DNA from: CAYOZN01 sp964408455
Lineage (GTDB): Bacteria > Planctomycetota > Phycisphaerae > UBA1845 > UTPLA1
Direction of reading: 5' to 3'
Assembly: GCA_964408455.1 (NCBI GenBank)
Contig: CAYOZN010000011.1
Coordinates: forward strand, 96,607 to 160,606
DNA length: 64,000 bases
Shown: positions 7,111 through 15,272 of the stretch, piece by piece
Layout: each line of letters begins with the position of its first letter
Position numbering within the stretch: position 1 is the stretch's first letter
Notes under the pieces: generated by a model
The model's database searches: none
Seen by the model: the letters and a program-made list of their open reading frames with translations, nothing else
What the model was told of the DNA's origin: nothing
Program-made: the position numbers and the translations under genes

Positions 7111-8925
7111 TCAGGGCACGTCCATCGGCGGCGTAAATTCGTGCGTCTCGCGGCCCGTCTTGAAGGACTTGATGGTCACACCCGGATCCACAACGAACAG
7201 GAAGCCGAAGATGACGTTGTCGGGCCCCTGCTGCTCCAGCACGCGCTTGTTGACCTTTTCCAGCTTCTTGCCGCGCAGGCCGGTCGTATCGGCCGTCTCG
7301 TGCTCGCCGGGATAGTAATGAACTTCGCACCACCACTGGCCGCCGATCTCGGCGGCGCCGTACTGACCGATGGCGTAGTAATTCTTACCGTTGGTGTCGG
7401 TGACATAGGTCTGTCCCGCAACCGTTTCGGCATAGCCGATGGCCTTGCCGAACATGCTCTGCTTGGCGATCACGTCCTTGCCGACCTGGAAGAGGCGCTT
7501 GCCGTCGGGCACCTTGAACTCGGTCACCGCGGAGCCGGAACTCTGCGCAGGCACCTGAAAGTGGAAGTGGCCTTCGGTGAGCATGTGGCCGCTGGCGTGA
7601 CGCTGCACCTGGGAATCGCCCAGGTCAAACTCGAAGGGGAGCATGCTGCTCGGGCCGGTGCGCGACTCGGCAGTGGTGAGGATGTTCTGCCCGGGCCCGG
7701 GGGGCGCCTGGTTTGTCGCGCTGACCTCGGCCACCATCGAGCCCGGACCGCAGGCGAGCGAGCGCGTATCGGGCTTTTCCTCGGCCATTTTCTTGCCGGT
7801 GAGGTCGACAATCGCGCCGCGCTTGAACTCGACGTACCACGGGGTGAACTCCCGCGGCACCTCGAAGGCAACTTGAAACTCAAACTTGTTGGAATCGGAG
7901 CGGCTGACGATCTGGCTTGTCGCCACATCGCCTACAATGAAGTCCGTGAACGGGCTGAACTCGACCAGGTGCTTCTTCTGCACCTCGGACATGGGCATCG
8001 GGCCGTGCTTCTTATGGGTGTAGATGTCGGTGGCCCCGGTGGCCATGAAGACGGCGGGCTTGTCGGTCGGGGAGCCGTTTGGATAGCCGACGATCCGGAA
8101 CTGAGAAAGGCGGAAGCGAGCGTCCTGCACCTTGTTCTCGTAGGCCTTCTTGTCGAGCAGCACGGTGCAGACGACGAACTTGTTGTCGGCACTGGCCGGC
8201 GTCTTTTCCCACTTGCGTGTGAGGGTGGCGCCGTCCAGCACGTGCTCGACCCTGTCGATCTCCGGATCTTCCCACCATTGGGTAATGGAGATGGTTCCCT
8301 TGTCCAGAAAGACGCGGGCCTCGGAAAAAGGAACGTTGCGGGCGGACCAGAGGTCGGTCAGCAGGTCGGGCTTGGCGCGATCCAGTTCGTTGCCGCCGCC
8401 GAAACGCTGATCCCTGGACAGCATCGATGCAAGGCCGACGGTAAAGCCATCGGGTTTGAAGTAGCCGAGCCCCTTGTACACCGGCTCGCCGCGGCCATCG
8501 CGAAGCAGGACGCCCTTGTCGCTGACCTGTACGCGTTCGAAGCCGAGGACAGTGGATCCGATGGGCAGCATCTGGATGCCGATCAGGGCCATGCCGACGA
8601 GAACCTGGCCGGAGAAGAGGCCGCAGATCGCGCCGCCGGCGCGATCGAGCGCCAGGGGCATGGGCACGTTGTCCGGCACGTAACGATCGGTGATGAAGCG
8701 GAAGGCGAACAAGGGCACCGCGAACAAGGCCATGAATGCGACGGGCAGGCCCAGGCCGTCACCCAGCGTGTCGCGCCACATGCCGTTGAGCGGCTCGTAG
8801 AAGGCGAACGCGATCATGCAGGCGACGACGCATTCGAAGAACATGACGGCGGCGCTGAAAAAACCCTGGTACGTCCAGAAGGCCGCGACCAGGATGACCA
8901 TCAGTGCGACGACAAGATTGAACAT
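7111..8925 (-). CDS. CvpA-like membrane protein fused to a large uncharacterised soluble domain
   Basis: The 604-residue protein begins with four hydrophobic helices (about residues 3-21, 24-44, 60-78 and 97-117) that match the CvpA fold ('DRAGGAICGLFSGQVLVGMALIGI'). The remaining 480 residues are soluble, rich in beta strands and not recognised. CvpA itself is about 160 residues and is linked to colicin V production and envelope homeostasis, so this fusion is far longer. An AAGGA ribosome-binding site precedes the ATG. The gene lies between the ATPase-like gene and htrA on the same strand, suggesting an envelope or secretion role. The function of the C-terminal part is unknown. Confidence 0.7.
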   Translation of the reverse strand: MFNLVVALMVILVAAFWTYQGFFSAAVMFFECVVACMIAFAFYEPLNGMWRDTLGDGLGLPVAFMALFAVPLFAFRFITDRYVPDNVPMPLALDRAGGAICGLFSGQVLVGMALIGIQMLPIGSTVLGFERVQVSDKGVLLRDGRGEPVYKGLGYFKPDGFTVGLASMLSRDQRFGGGNELDRAKPDLLTDLWSARNVPFSEARVFLDKGTISITQWWEDPEIDRVEHVLDGATLTRKWEKTPASADNKFVVCTVLLDKKAYENKVQDARFRLSQFRIVGYPNGSPTDKPAVFMATGATDIYTHKKHGPMPMSEVQKKHLVEFSPFTDFIVGDVATSQIVSRSDSNKFEFQVAFEVPREFTPWYVEFKRGAIVDLTGKKMAEEKPDTRSLACGPGSMVAEVSATNQAPPGPGQNILTTAESRTGPSSMLPFEFDLGDSQVQRHASGHMLTEGHFHFQVPAQSSGSAVTEFKVPDGKRLFQVGKDVIAKQSMFGKAIGYAETVAGQTYVTDTNGKNYYAIGQYGAAEIGGQWWCEVHYYPGEHETADTTGLRGKKLEKVNKRVLEQQGPDNVIFGFLFVVDPGVTIKSFKTGRETHEFTPPMDVP

Positions 8926-9024
8926 GGTCTGTCCTTACCTCGATGGCAAACGTCATTTTGGCCGGTGCGGTCGTTATCCAGCGTGATACGGCAGGGACGT
9001 GCGAACGGCGCTGCCCGTTTGCAT

Positions 9025-10737
9025 CTACGCCCGAACCGGCTGCTCGGACTGAACTTCGCGCGTGACGCGGAGAATCTCGTTGATGCTCGTAATGCCCTCG
9101 TACACCTTGAAGATGGCGACGTCCTGAAGATTCTGCATGCCCTTCTTGCGGGCCTCGACCTGTACCTGGGGCAGCGCGGTGCCGCGGGCGATCAGATCGC
9201 GCAGGCCATCATCCAGGGCCAGCACCTCGATGACCGCGGTGCGGCCGACATAGCCGGAGCCCTGGCAGACGGGACAGGGTATCGGATTACCCTGTTTGTC
9301 CACTTCGATTTCGTCGGGATTGGGCGGTCGGTACCACGGCCGGTTCTCGGCCACGGGGAGATTGGCCTTTCGCAGCATGGCCGGATCGGGCTTGTAGGCG
9401 CGGCGACAGTTGGTGCACAGCACGCGGGCGAGGCGCTGGTTGAAAATCGCCACGAGGCTGGAGGCCGCGAGCTGATTGTCCTCGACGGCCTGCAGATAGC
9501 GGCGCAAGGCGGTGAAGGAGTTGCTGGCGGTCATGCCGAGATACACCTTCTTGCCCTGGCGACCGGCGGCGGCGCCGAGCGCGGCCGTCTCCGCATCGGG
9601 CGTGTCGCCGGCCATGGCGATGTCGGGCTCGGTGCGGAGGATGGATCGGAAGCGCTTGCCGAAGCTGACGGTCCCCTCCTGGCTGTCATAGACGTGCTGC
9701 GTGACGTTTTCGAGATCGAGGGACTTGGTGATCTCGAGGGTGTGGATGTTCTGCATGAAGGCGTCGTGGGCGCGAATGATGGCGTAGAGCGAGCTGGTGA
9801 TGCCGCTGCCCTTCGGACCGCTGACGATAACCACGCCCTTGGGCGCCTTCACCAGGGACTCAACGACGGGCAACTGCGTTTTCGTAAAGCCGACGTCGGC
9901 GAGCTTGAACTTGGCCTCTTCCGAGAAGAGCTTGAGCACCATGCGTTCGCCGGCGGTGCTGCCGGACGTCTTCATATCGACGTCGACCGACTTCTGTGCC
10001 GGCCCGCCCGCGCCGATGCTGGCCTTGAAGCCGCCGGACTGGGGGCGGCGGTGCTCGTCCGGATTGCCGCCGGCGATGCGCTTGAAATGACCGATGATGC
10101 CGGGGGCGAGCACGGGATCGATGGCCTCGCGCTCGCGATCGACGCCGTCGATGCGGTAGATGGCGCGCATGGGCTGATTGGGAACGAGATCGAGCCGCAT
10201 GTCGCTCACGCGGCGCCAGACGGCGTCGAACAAAAGGTCCTGCATGGCCTGGTAGGCGGCGTGCTGGTCGGGATCGGTCGGCCAGGGTGGTGTCTTGCCG
10301 CCGGCATCCTTGATGCGTACGCGGTCCTTGCCGTGGACGGCGTCCTCCTTGGTCTTGGACTGGCCCTTGCCGAGGCGCTGGAGGTGGGCCATAGTCAGCA
10401 CCGTCTGCGCCGGGGCGACGCGACGATTGCGAAAGACGACATAGCTGATGATGACGGGGCCGAACACCAGGGCATATACCGCGAGACCGATCCAAAAGAC
10501 CGGCAGCAGCATCCACGCAAGCAGCGCCATCAGGCCCGAGGCAAACACACCCGGAATCCAGAACGCGAGCGGAACGCGGAGTTTGCGCAGGTCCTTGTTG
10601 GTCCAGGCGGCGCTGTGGGCCCAGAGGATCACCGCGAGCAGGTAGACGGCGATCTTGAAGGCATTGAAGTAGCCGCCCTCGTCTGGCAGAGCGCCAACAA
10701 GCAGCGGACCGGGCTGTGCGATCAGGCTCGATGACAT
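9025..10737 (-). CDS. Membrane-anchored GspE/PilB-family ATPase paralogue with degenerate Walker motifs
   Basis: A 570-residue protein. Two N-terminal hydrophobic segments (about residues 25-40 and 55-100) anchor it, which normal GspE/PilB proteins lack. The C-terminal half aligns with secretion ATPases and retains the zinc motif 'CTNC...CPVC'. The Walker A, however, reads 'GPKGSGITSS', with isoleucine in place of the essential lysine. The Walker B region reads 'EPDIAMAGDTPDAETA' instead of DPDVILVGEIRDQETA. It is therefore probably unable to hydrolyse ATP and may be a structural partner of the intact ATPase encoded just upstream (10937-12652). A TTG at 10743 is an alternative start. Confidence 0.85.
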   Translation of the reverse strand: MSSSLIAQPGPLLVGALPDEGGYFNAFKIAVYLLAVILWAHSAAWTNKDLRKLRVPLAFWIPGVFASGLMALLAWMLLPVFWIGLAVYALVFGPVIISYVVFRNRRVAPAQTVLTMAHLQRLGKGQSKTKEDAVHGKDRVRIKDAGGKTPPWPTDPDQHAAYQAMQDLLFDAVWRRVSDMRLDLVPNQPMRAIYRIDGVDREREAIDPVLAPGIIGHFKRIAGGNPDEHRRPQSGGFKASIGAGGPAQKSVDVDMKTSGSTAGERMVLKLFSEEAKFKLADVGFTKTQLPVVESLVKAPKGVVIVSGPKGSGITSSLYAIIRAHDAFMQNIHTLEITKSLDLENVTQHVYDSQEGTVSFGKRFRSILRTEPDIAMAGDTPDAETAALGAAAGRQGKKVYLGMTASNSFTALRRYLQAVEDNQLAASSLVAIFNQRLARVLCTNCRRAYKPDPAMLRKANLPVAENRPWYRPPNPDEIEVDKQGNPIPCPVCQGSGYVGRTAVIEVLALDDGLRDLIARGTALPQVQVEARKKGMQNLQDVAIFKVYEGITSINEILRVTREVQSEQPVRA

Positions 10738-10936
10738 AGGCAACCGTGCAATCTGGATTGTCCGGGCGTAAGAGGTATGAAAATGGCCATTTTATAGTCC
10801 CGGCTCCGCAAATGGAACGGATACAGGCACGCCGCTGTCGGAATTAGGGGACGCTGCCAGCCCGGCCGCGTCCCGCGGCAGAACGGCTCGACTGAGGCGG
10901 GACCGAAGGCCCCTCCCGGCTCCGCACGTGCCCCAA

Positions 10937-12652
10937 TCAGGCCATGCCGGCCACGCGCTCCACTTCCTTGAACGTGGTGACCCCCTCCATCACCTTGCGG
11001 TGCCCGCACTCGACCAGGGTTTCGAACATCCATTCCCCGGCGGCCTTGCGAATCTCCGAGATGGTCGGCCGGGTCAGGATCACGTCCCTGAGCTGGCTGT
11101 TGAACATAAGCATCTCGAAGAGGGCCGTCCGTCCGCGGAAGCCCACGTTCATACAGCGTTTGCAGCCCACGGCGTCATAGAAGTGGCTGTAATTCCGCCC
11201 TTCCAGGCCCATGGCCCTGATCTGGGCGGCGTCGGGCTTGTAGGGCCGCTTGCAGTGTTGACACAGCGTTCGCACCAGGCGTTGCGAGACGCAGGCGGTG
11301 ATCGAACTGGCCAATAGAAACGGCTCCACCCCCAAATCGAGCAGACGAAAAATCGTGCCGACGGTATCCCGAGCATGCAGGGTCGTGAAGACCAGGTGAC
11401 CGGTCGTGGCGGCCTGCATGGCCATCTTGGCCGTCTCCTGATCGCGGATTTCACCAACCAGGATGACATCCGGGTCCTGCCGCAGAACCGAGGACAGTAC
11501 CGAGGCAAATGTCAGATCGTGCCGCGCATCGATGCTGATCTGCGTCGTAGACGGCAGTTCGTACTCCACGGGATCCTCAATCGTGACGATGTTGCGAAGA
11601 TCGGCGTTGATGCTGCGAAGCGCGGTGTAAAGCGTCGTGGTTTTGCCGCTGCCGGTCGGACCAGCCAGGATCACCATGCCGGAATCCTGATTGCAGATGC
11701 GTTCAAGCTCCGCCGTGGCCGACTCGGCAATGCCGAGGGCGGCGAAGTTGTCGGGCACCGTGCCCTTGTCGAGGAACCGCAACGCCAGCTTCTGCCCGTG
11801 CACGGTGGGCGTAAGGTTCACGCGGAAGTCCACTCGACGGCTGGCCATTTCGGTGGAGAAATTGCCTTCCTGCACGATGCTTTTCTTGGCGATGTCGGCC
11901 TCGCAGAGAATCTTGATGACGTTGAGGATGGCCACGCCCATCTTGGAGGTGACCTGTCCGACGGTGTGCATCAGGCCGTCGATGCGGAAGCGGACGACAT
12001 AGGTTTCGGTCTTGGGCTCGATGTGGATATCCGTCGCGCGGGTGCGGAAGGCGACGAACAGGAGCTGGCGAAGGGCCTCGATGGCGTCGGCGGCCTTGTC
12101 CATTTTGCCGTCGGATTGAGTGATTTCCTTGGCGCGCTTGGTGAGCAGGCGAAGTTCCTTGCTGGCTTCGGGCGCGCCGGGGGGCTTGGGCACGTTGACG
12201 CAGGCGGCCATGAGCGGCGCGAGCTGCTTGGACAGCGGCCCCCCCGCAATCGAGCGTGCCGCCAGTGCCGTGGTAACGGCAGAGGTGTCGGTGGCCGGCG
12301 GCGGAAGTTCGTCCACCTCCTCTTCGACGACCTGCGCGGTCGGCACCGCGACAAATTTTTCGTCGGCGGCGTCCGGCAGGAGGCGAAGCAGGGTGGCGCC
12401 GATGCGGAAGACGTCGCCGAACGAAAGCTCGGCCTCGACGATCCTGTTTTCGCCGACCCAGGTGCCGTTGTGGCTCTTCAGGTCGGTGACAAAGATGGAA
12501 CCGTCGCGGTTCTCCAGGGTGCAGTGTTTGCGGGAGGCGGCCTTGTCGTCGAGGACGATGTCGTTGCCGGGGAGCCGGCCGATCGAGAGCAGCGGGCTGT
12601 CAAAAAGCACGACGCGCTTCCGGCCCTGACTGGTGATTTCAACGCGTGCCAT
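10937..12652 (-). CDS. FHA-domain type II secretion/type IV pilus assembly ATPase (GspE/PilB family)
   Basis: 571 residues. Residues 1-95 form an FHA domain ('SIGRLPGNDIVLDD', 'SRKHCTL', 'SHNGTWVG'), which binds phosphothreonine peptides. A linker follows, then the secretion ATPase core with intact Walker A 'LAGPTGSGKTTTLYTALR', Walker B 'DPDVILVGEIRDQETA' and zinc-binding 'CQHCKRPYKPD...CKRC'. It would power pseudopilus or pilus extension at the inner face of the membrane. The FHA fusion implies control by a Ser/Thr kinase. It sits between pilT and a degenerate paralogue on the same strand. Confidence 0.93.
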   Translation of the reverse strand: MARVEITSQGRKRVVLFDSPLLSIGRLPGNDIVLDDKAASRKHCTLENRDGSIFVTDLKSHNGTWVGENRIVEAELSFGDVFRIGATLLRLLPDAADEKFVAVPTAQVVEEEVDELPPPATDTSAVTTALAARSIAGGPLSKQLAPLMAACVNVPKPPGAPEASKELRLLTKRAKEITQSDGKMDKAADAIEALRQLLFVAFRTRATDIHIEPKTETYVVRFRIDGLMHTVGQVTSKMGVAILNVIKILCEADIAKKSIVQEGNFSTEMASRRVDFRVNLTPTVHGQKLALRFLDKGTVPDNFAALGIAESATAELERICNQDSGMVILAGPTGSGKTTTLYTALRSINADLRNIVTIEDPVEYELPSTTQISIDARHDLTFASVLSSVLRQDPDVILVGEIRDQETAKMAMQAATTGHLVFTTLHARDTVGTIFRLLDLGVEPFLLASSITACVSQRLVRTLCQHCKRPYKPDAAQIRAMGLEGRNYSHFYDAVGCKRCMNVGFRGRTALFEMLMFNSQLRDVILTRPTISEIRKAAGEWMFETLVECGHRKVMEGVTTFKEVERVAGMA

Positions 12653-12794
12653 TTCGCTTTCCGCGGAGCAGGAATCCCGGGCGATTCATCTTGGTTAAAC
12701 CAGATTGCGACGTCATCCTTCTCCCGTGGCGGGCCGTATTCATCGCGAAATCGCATCTTCGCCACGCGTCGCCCGCCGGCGCGGCTCAAACGCG

Positions 12795-13973
12795 TTAGCC
12801 GAGAATCGCCGACGCGCCGGAGCGGATACCCTTCAGCCGCATCTTAAGCTCATCGGGATTGGGCGCCACTTCCATGGCAACCTTGACGTCCAGAATTTCC
12901 TTTGTGACCAGCTGGTGCAGGGCCTCGGTGAAGTCCTGCATGCCCTCCTGGGTGGAACCCTTGAGCACGGCGTTGATCTCAAAATCGCGGCCCTCGGCCA
13001 GCAGCTTACGGATGGATGCGTTGACGATCATGATTTCGCAGCAGGGGATGCGCGATCGGCCGGGCTGAATGCTGGGCAGCAGTTTCTGGCAGACGACGCT
13101 CTTCAGATTGAACACCAGGGACTGCCGAATCAGCCCGCGGGCCTCTTCAGGAAACAAATCGAGAATGCGCGTGATCGTCTGCGAGGCGCTGGATGCGTGA
13201 ATCGTACCGAAGACGAGATGGCCCGTTTCGGATGCGTGCATGGCGGCCTCGAACGTTTCGCGGTCGCGCATTTCGCCGACGAGCACCACGTCCGGGTCCT
13301 CGCGCATCAGATACTTCAACGCGGAGTGGAAGTCCTGAACGTCGATGCCGATTTCGCGCTGATTGATAAACGCCTTTTTGTCTTCGAAGATGTATTCGAT
13401 CGGGTCCTCGATCGTGACGATGTGGCAGGCCCGGCTGATGTTGATCTCGTTGATCATTGCCGCGATGGTCGTCGACTTGCCGGAGCCGGTGATACCGGCG
13501 AGCAGAATCAGGCCCTGATGCAGCTTGGCAACTTCGCGCAAGACCGGCGGCACCCCGAGTTCCTCAAACGTGCGAATCTCCTTGGTGACGCGGCGGGCGG
13601 CAACGGACGTCATGCCGCGCTGGCGGAACACGTTCACGCGGAATCGATCGAGGCCGGGCACCTGGTGGGCAAAGTCGAGCGCGCCGTGCTCAAAAAAGTA
13701 TCTCTTCTGTTTTTCGCTGACGACTTCGAAGATCATGTCTTCGATTTCGGTGGAGCTGAGGACATCCTCCTGGGCGAGCCGGACGTCGCCGGCGATACGA
13801 AATCGCGGCGGCGCTCCGGCCTTCAAGTGGATGTCGCTGGCCTGAAGCTTGCAACATGCCTTGAAGAGGCGGTTGATCTTCGGGTTTCGGGCCTTATCCG
13901 ATGTGGCGTGCACTTCGTGCACATCAACGGGGTTCGGATCGTCCGCGGAATGCAAATCGGGATCGATGTCCAT
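12795..13973 (-). CDS. pilT: PilT-type twitching motility/retraction ATPase
   Basis: From the ATG at 13973 the product is 392 residues. It shows 'CKLQASDIHLKAGAPP' at the N-terminal domain, Walker A 'LLAGITGSGKSTTIAAMI', the 'VTIEDPIEYIFEDKK' Asp box, Walker B 'MREDPDVVLVGEMRDRETF' and the His box 'ETGHLVFGTIHASSA'. PilT drives pilus retraction. It is the first gene of the minus-strand ATPase group and is followed by the FHA-GspE gene after 142 bp. A longer frame starts at 14045 but adds 24 residues not expected for the family. Confidence 0.93.
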   Translation of the reverse strand: MDIDPDLHSADDPNPVDVHEVHATSDKARNPKINRLFKACCKLQASDIHLKAGAPPRFRIAGDVRLAQEDVLSSTEIEDMIFEVVSEKQKRYFFEHGALDFAHQVPGLDRFRVNVFRQRGMTSVAARRVTKEIRTFEELGVPPVLREVAKLHQGLILLAGITGSGKSTTIAAMINEINISRACHIVTIEDPIEYIFEDKKAFINQREIGIDVQDFHSALKYLMREDPDVVLVGEMRDRETFEAAMHASETGHLVFGTIHASSASQTITRILDLFPEEARGLIRQSLVFNLKSVVCQKLLPSIQPGRSRIPCCEIMIVNASIRKLLAEGRDFEINAVLKGSTQEGMQDFTEALHQLVTKEILDVKVAMEVAPNPDELKMRLKGIRSGASAILG

Positions 13974-14276
13974 GTGTCTGGTCCACTCCGGGCCAATCGG
14001 CACTCGATGCCAGCGTTCACTGACGAATGCCGATCGGCAATGCAAGGTTGTCCACGGGCGTCGCCACGGCGTGAGGGCGGGCAGTCGGCCGATCCGCGGC
14101 GGGCGTGTAGTCCCTTAATTCTACGGGTCTTACGAATGTGTTCAAGAAGGGCCGGGACCCGGCGGGTCCGATTACTCACGGCTTGAATACTCGCCAGCGC
14201 CCAGCGGTGGCAGTTCCGGCGCGGCGGAACGGCGTTTTGCTCAAGGAAAACCGCCATACGTCCGAAAGGGACAATC

Positions 14277-14492
14277 ATGGACGCCGCTTCCATCGCTTCT
14301 GCCATGACCGCCCTTCGCGCCGCCGAGACTCAGGCCGCAATTCAATACGCGGTGGCCGCCAAAATGATGAACTCGCAACGGTCACAGGGCAATGCGGTCG
14401 TGCAACTCCTCGAGGCGGCACAGCAGAACATGGCACAGGGCGTCACGTCGGTGTCCGACGCCATCGCCAATCAGCTCGACATCACCGCCTGA
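14277..14492 (+). CDS. Small YjfB-like putative motility protein
   Basis: A 71-residue alanine/glutamine-rich helical protein. It starts 'MDAASIASAMTALRAAETQ', has a central 'VAAKMMNSQRSQGNAVVQLL' helix and ends 'ANQLDITA'. This layout, with an N-terminal MD-x-A and a terminal G/A-N-x-[IL]-D-I segment, resembles the YjfB putative motility family. An AAGGGA ribosome-binding site lies just upstream. The 3' end overlaps that of the convergent AhpD-like gene by 11 bp. It stands next to pilT, transcribed divergently. The family has no proven biochemical role. Confidence 0.6.
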   Translation: MDAASIASAMTALRAAETQAAIQYAVAAKMMNSQRSQGNAVVQLLEAAQQNMAQGVTSVSDAIANQLDITA

Positions 14493-15114
14493 GCGCATCT
14501 CGCAGCCGCGTCTTTCCCCAGAGCCGCATGCCCGGCTCCTCCTTCACACCCAGCGCATCCGCGATCCGGTTGATGTAATTGAAATAGGCAACCACCTGCG
14601 CGGCGTCGTGAATGGCGGCGTCGCTCCACCCGGCATTCTGGAGTTCCGCGATATCGCGTTTGCTGCACGCCGCCGGCGTGCGCGTGATCCTCGCCGTCCA
14701 GTCGAGCATGAGTCGCAAGGGCGCAGTGACCTGCACCGTGCGCCAGTCGTCAACGACGCCGTGTACGAAGGCATCGAGCGCGGCCTCTCCCGGCGGCGAC
14801 GTCTGGCCGGTCAGCGTTTCCCAGTCGCGGGCGACCTCGGCACGGAGATCGTTGGCGTGGGCATGCACTCAGTAGAAACACTCGTTTTCGGTACTGACGA
14901 CGGTGGCAAGCAGTTCGCGCTGCGCCCGCGAGAGCGGTGAAGGGTTGAACATCGCGGCGCGATAGAGCGACATGGACGCGTCCAAAGTCGCGGGCGCGAG
15001 TCCCATGACGCGCACGATGTTGTATACCCGGCCGGCGCGGCCGATGGCGGCATCGTAAAGGGCCTTGAGCCGGCCCCGGGCATCGTCATCCGAAACGGTC
15101 CTGATCCACGACAT
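14482..15114 (-). CDS. AhpD-like peroxidase-related protein with in-frame TGA at the redox motif (candidate selenoprotein, CxxU)
   Basis: One continuous frame of 211 codons from the ATG at 15114 to the TGA at 14482-14484, with a single internal TGA at 14869-14871 (codon 82). The sequence around it reads 'STENECFY-[TGA]-VHAHANDLR'. The family consensus is a CxxC followed by xHAxxL, so the TGA replaces exactly the second redox cysteine. Both sides are well conserved: 'VYNIVRVMGLAPATLDASM' before, and 'GWSDAAIHDAAQVVAYFNYI' and 'NRIADALG' after. AhpD/CMD proteins are thiol peroxidase-type antioxidants. The most economical reading is selenocysteine insertion; a nonsense mutation or base-call error (TGC to TGA) is the alternative. 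A GGGAGA ribosome-binding site precedes the start. Confidence 0.8.
14841..14859 (-). promoter_or_regulatory. Possible SECIS-like hairpin downstream of the internal TGA (weak)
   Basis: Beginning 10 bases after the TGA, CACG can pair with CGUG around an 11-base loop (CCAACGAUCUC) that contains a G 19 bases from the TGA. Bacterial SECIS elements are short stem-loops at about this distance with a G in the apical loop. The stem is only four pairs, so this is suggestive, not convincing. Confidence 0.25.
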
Positions 15115-15272
15115 AAGGGTTCTCCCGGAGGCTTATTGTAGCAGAGGCGGGACGTCGCGCAACAACACGAACTACCGATCGCAATTCGCTTGCATCGGGG
15201 CGTTGCCGATCATACTTTGCGCACCATCAAGTCTGATCTGACGATTGCGTTCTGCGAACAGGGAGGCGCCGC

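Noticed and set aside
5550..10734. Very long plus-strand open frames opposite htrA and the ATPase genes
   Set aside because: Antisense shadows caused by high GC at third positions. The minus-strand genes have clear catalytic motifs.
14869..15114. Two separate small genes at 14482-14868 and 14869-15114
   Set aside because: They are the same frame joined by a TGA. The second would start at a GTG in the middle of a conserved motif, and both halves are needed for one domain.
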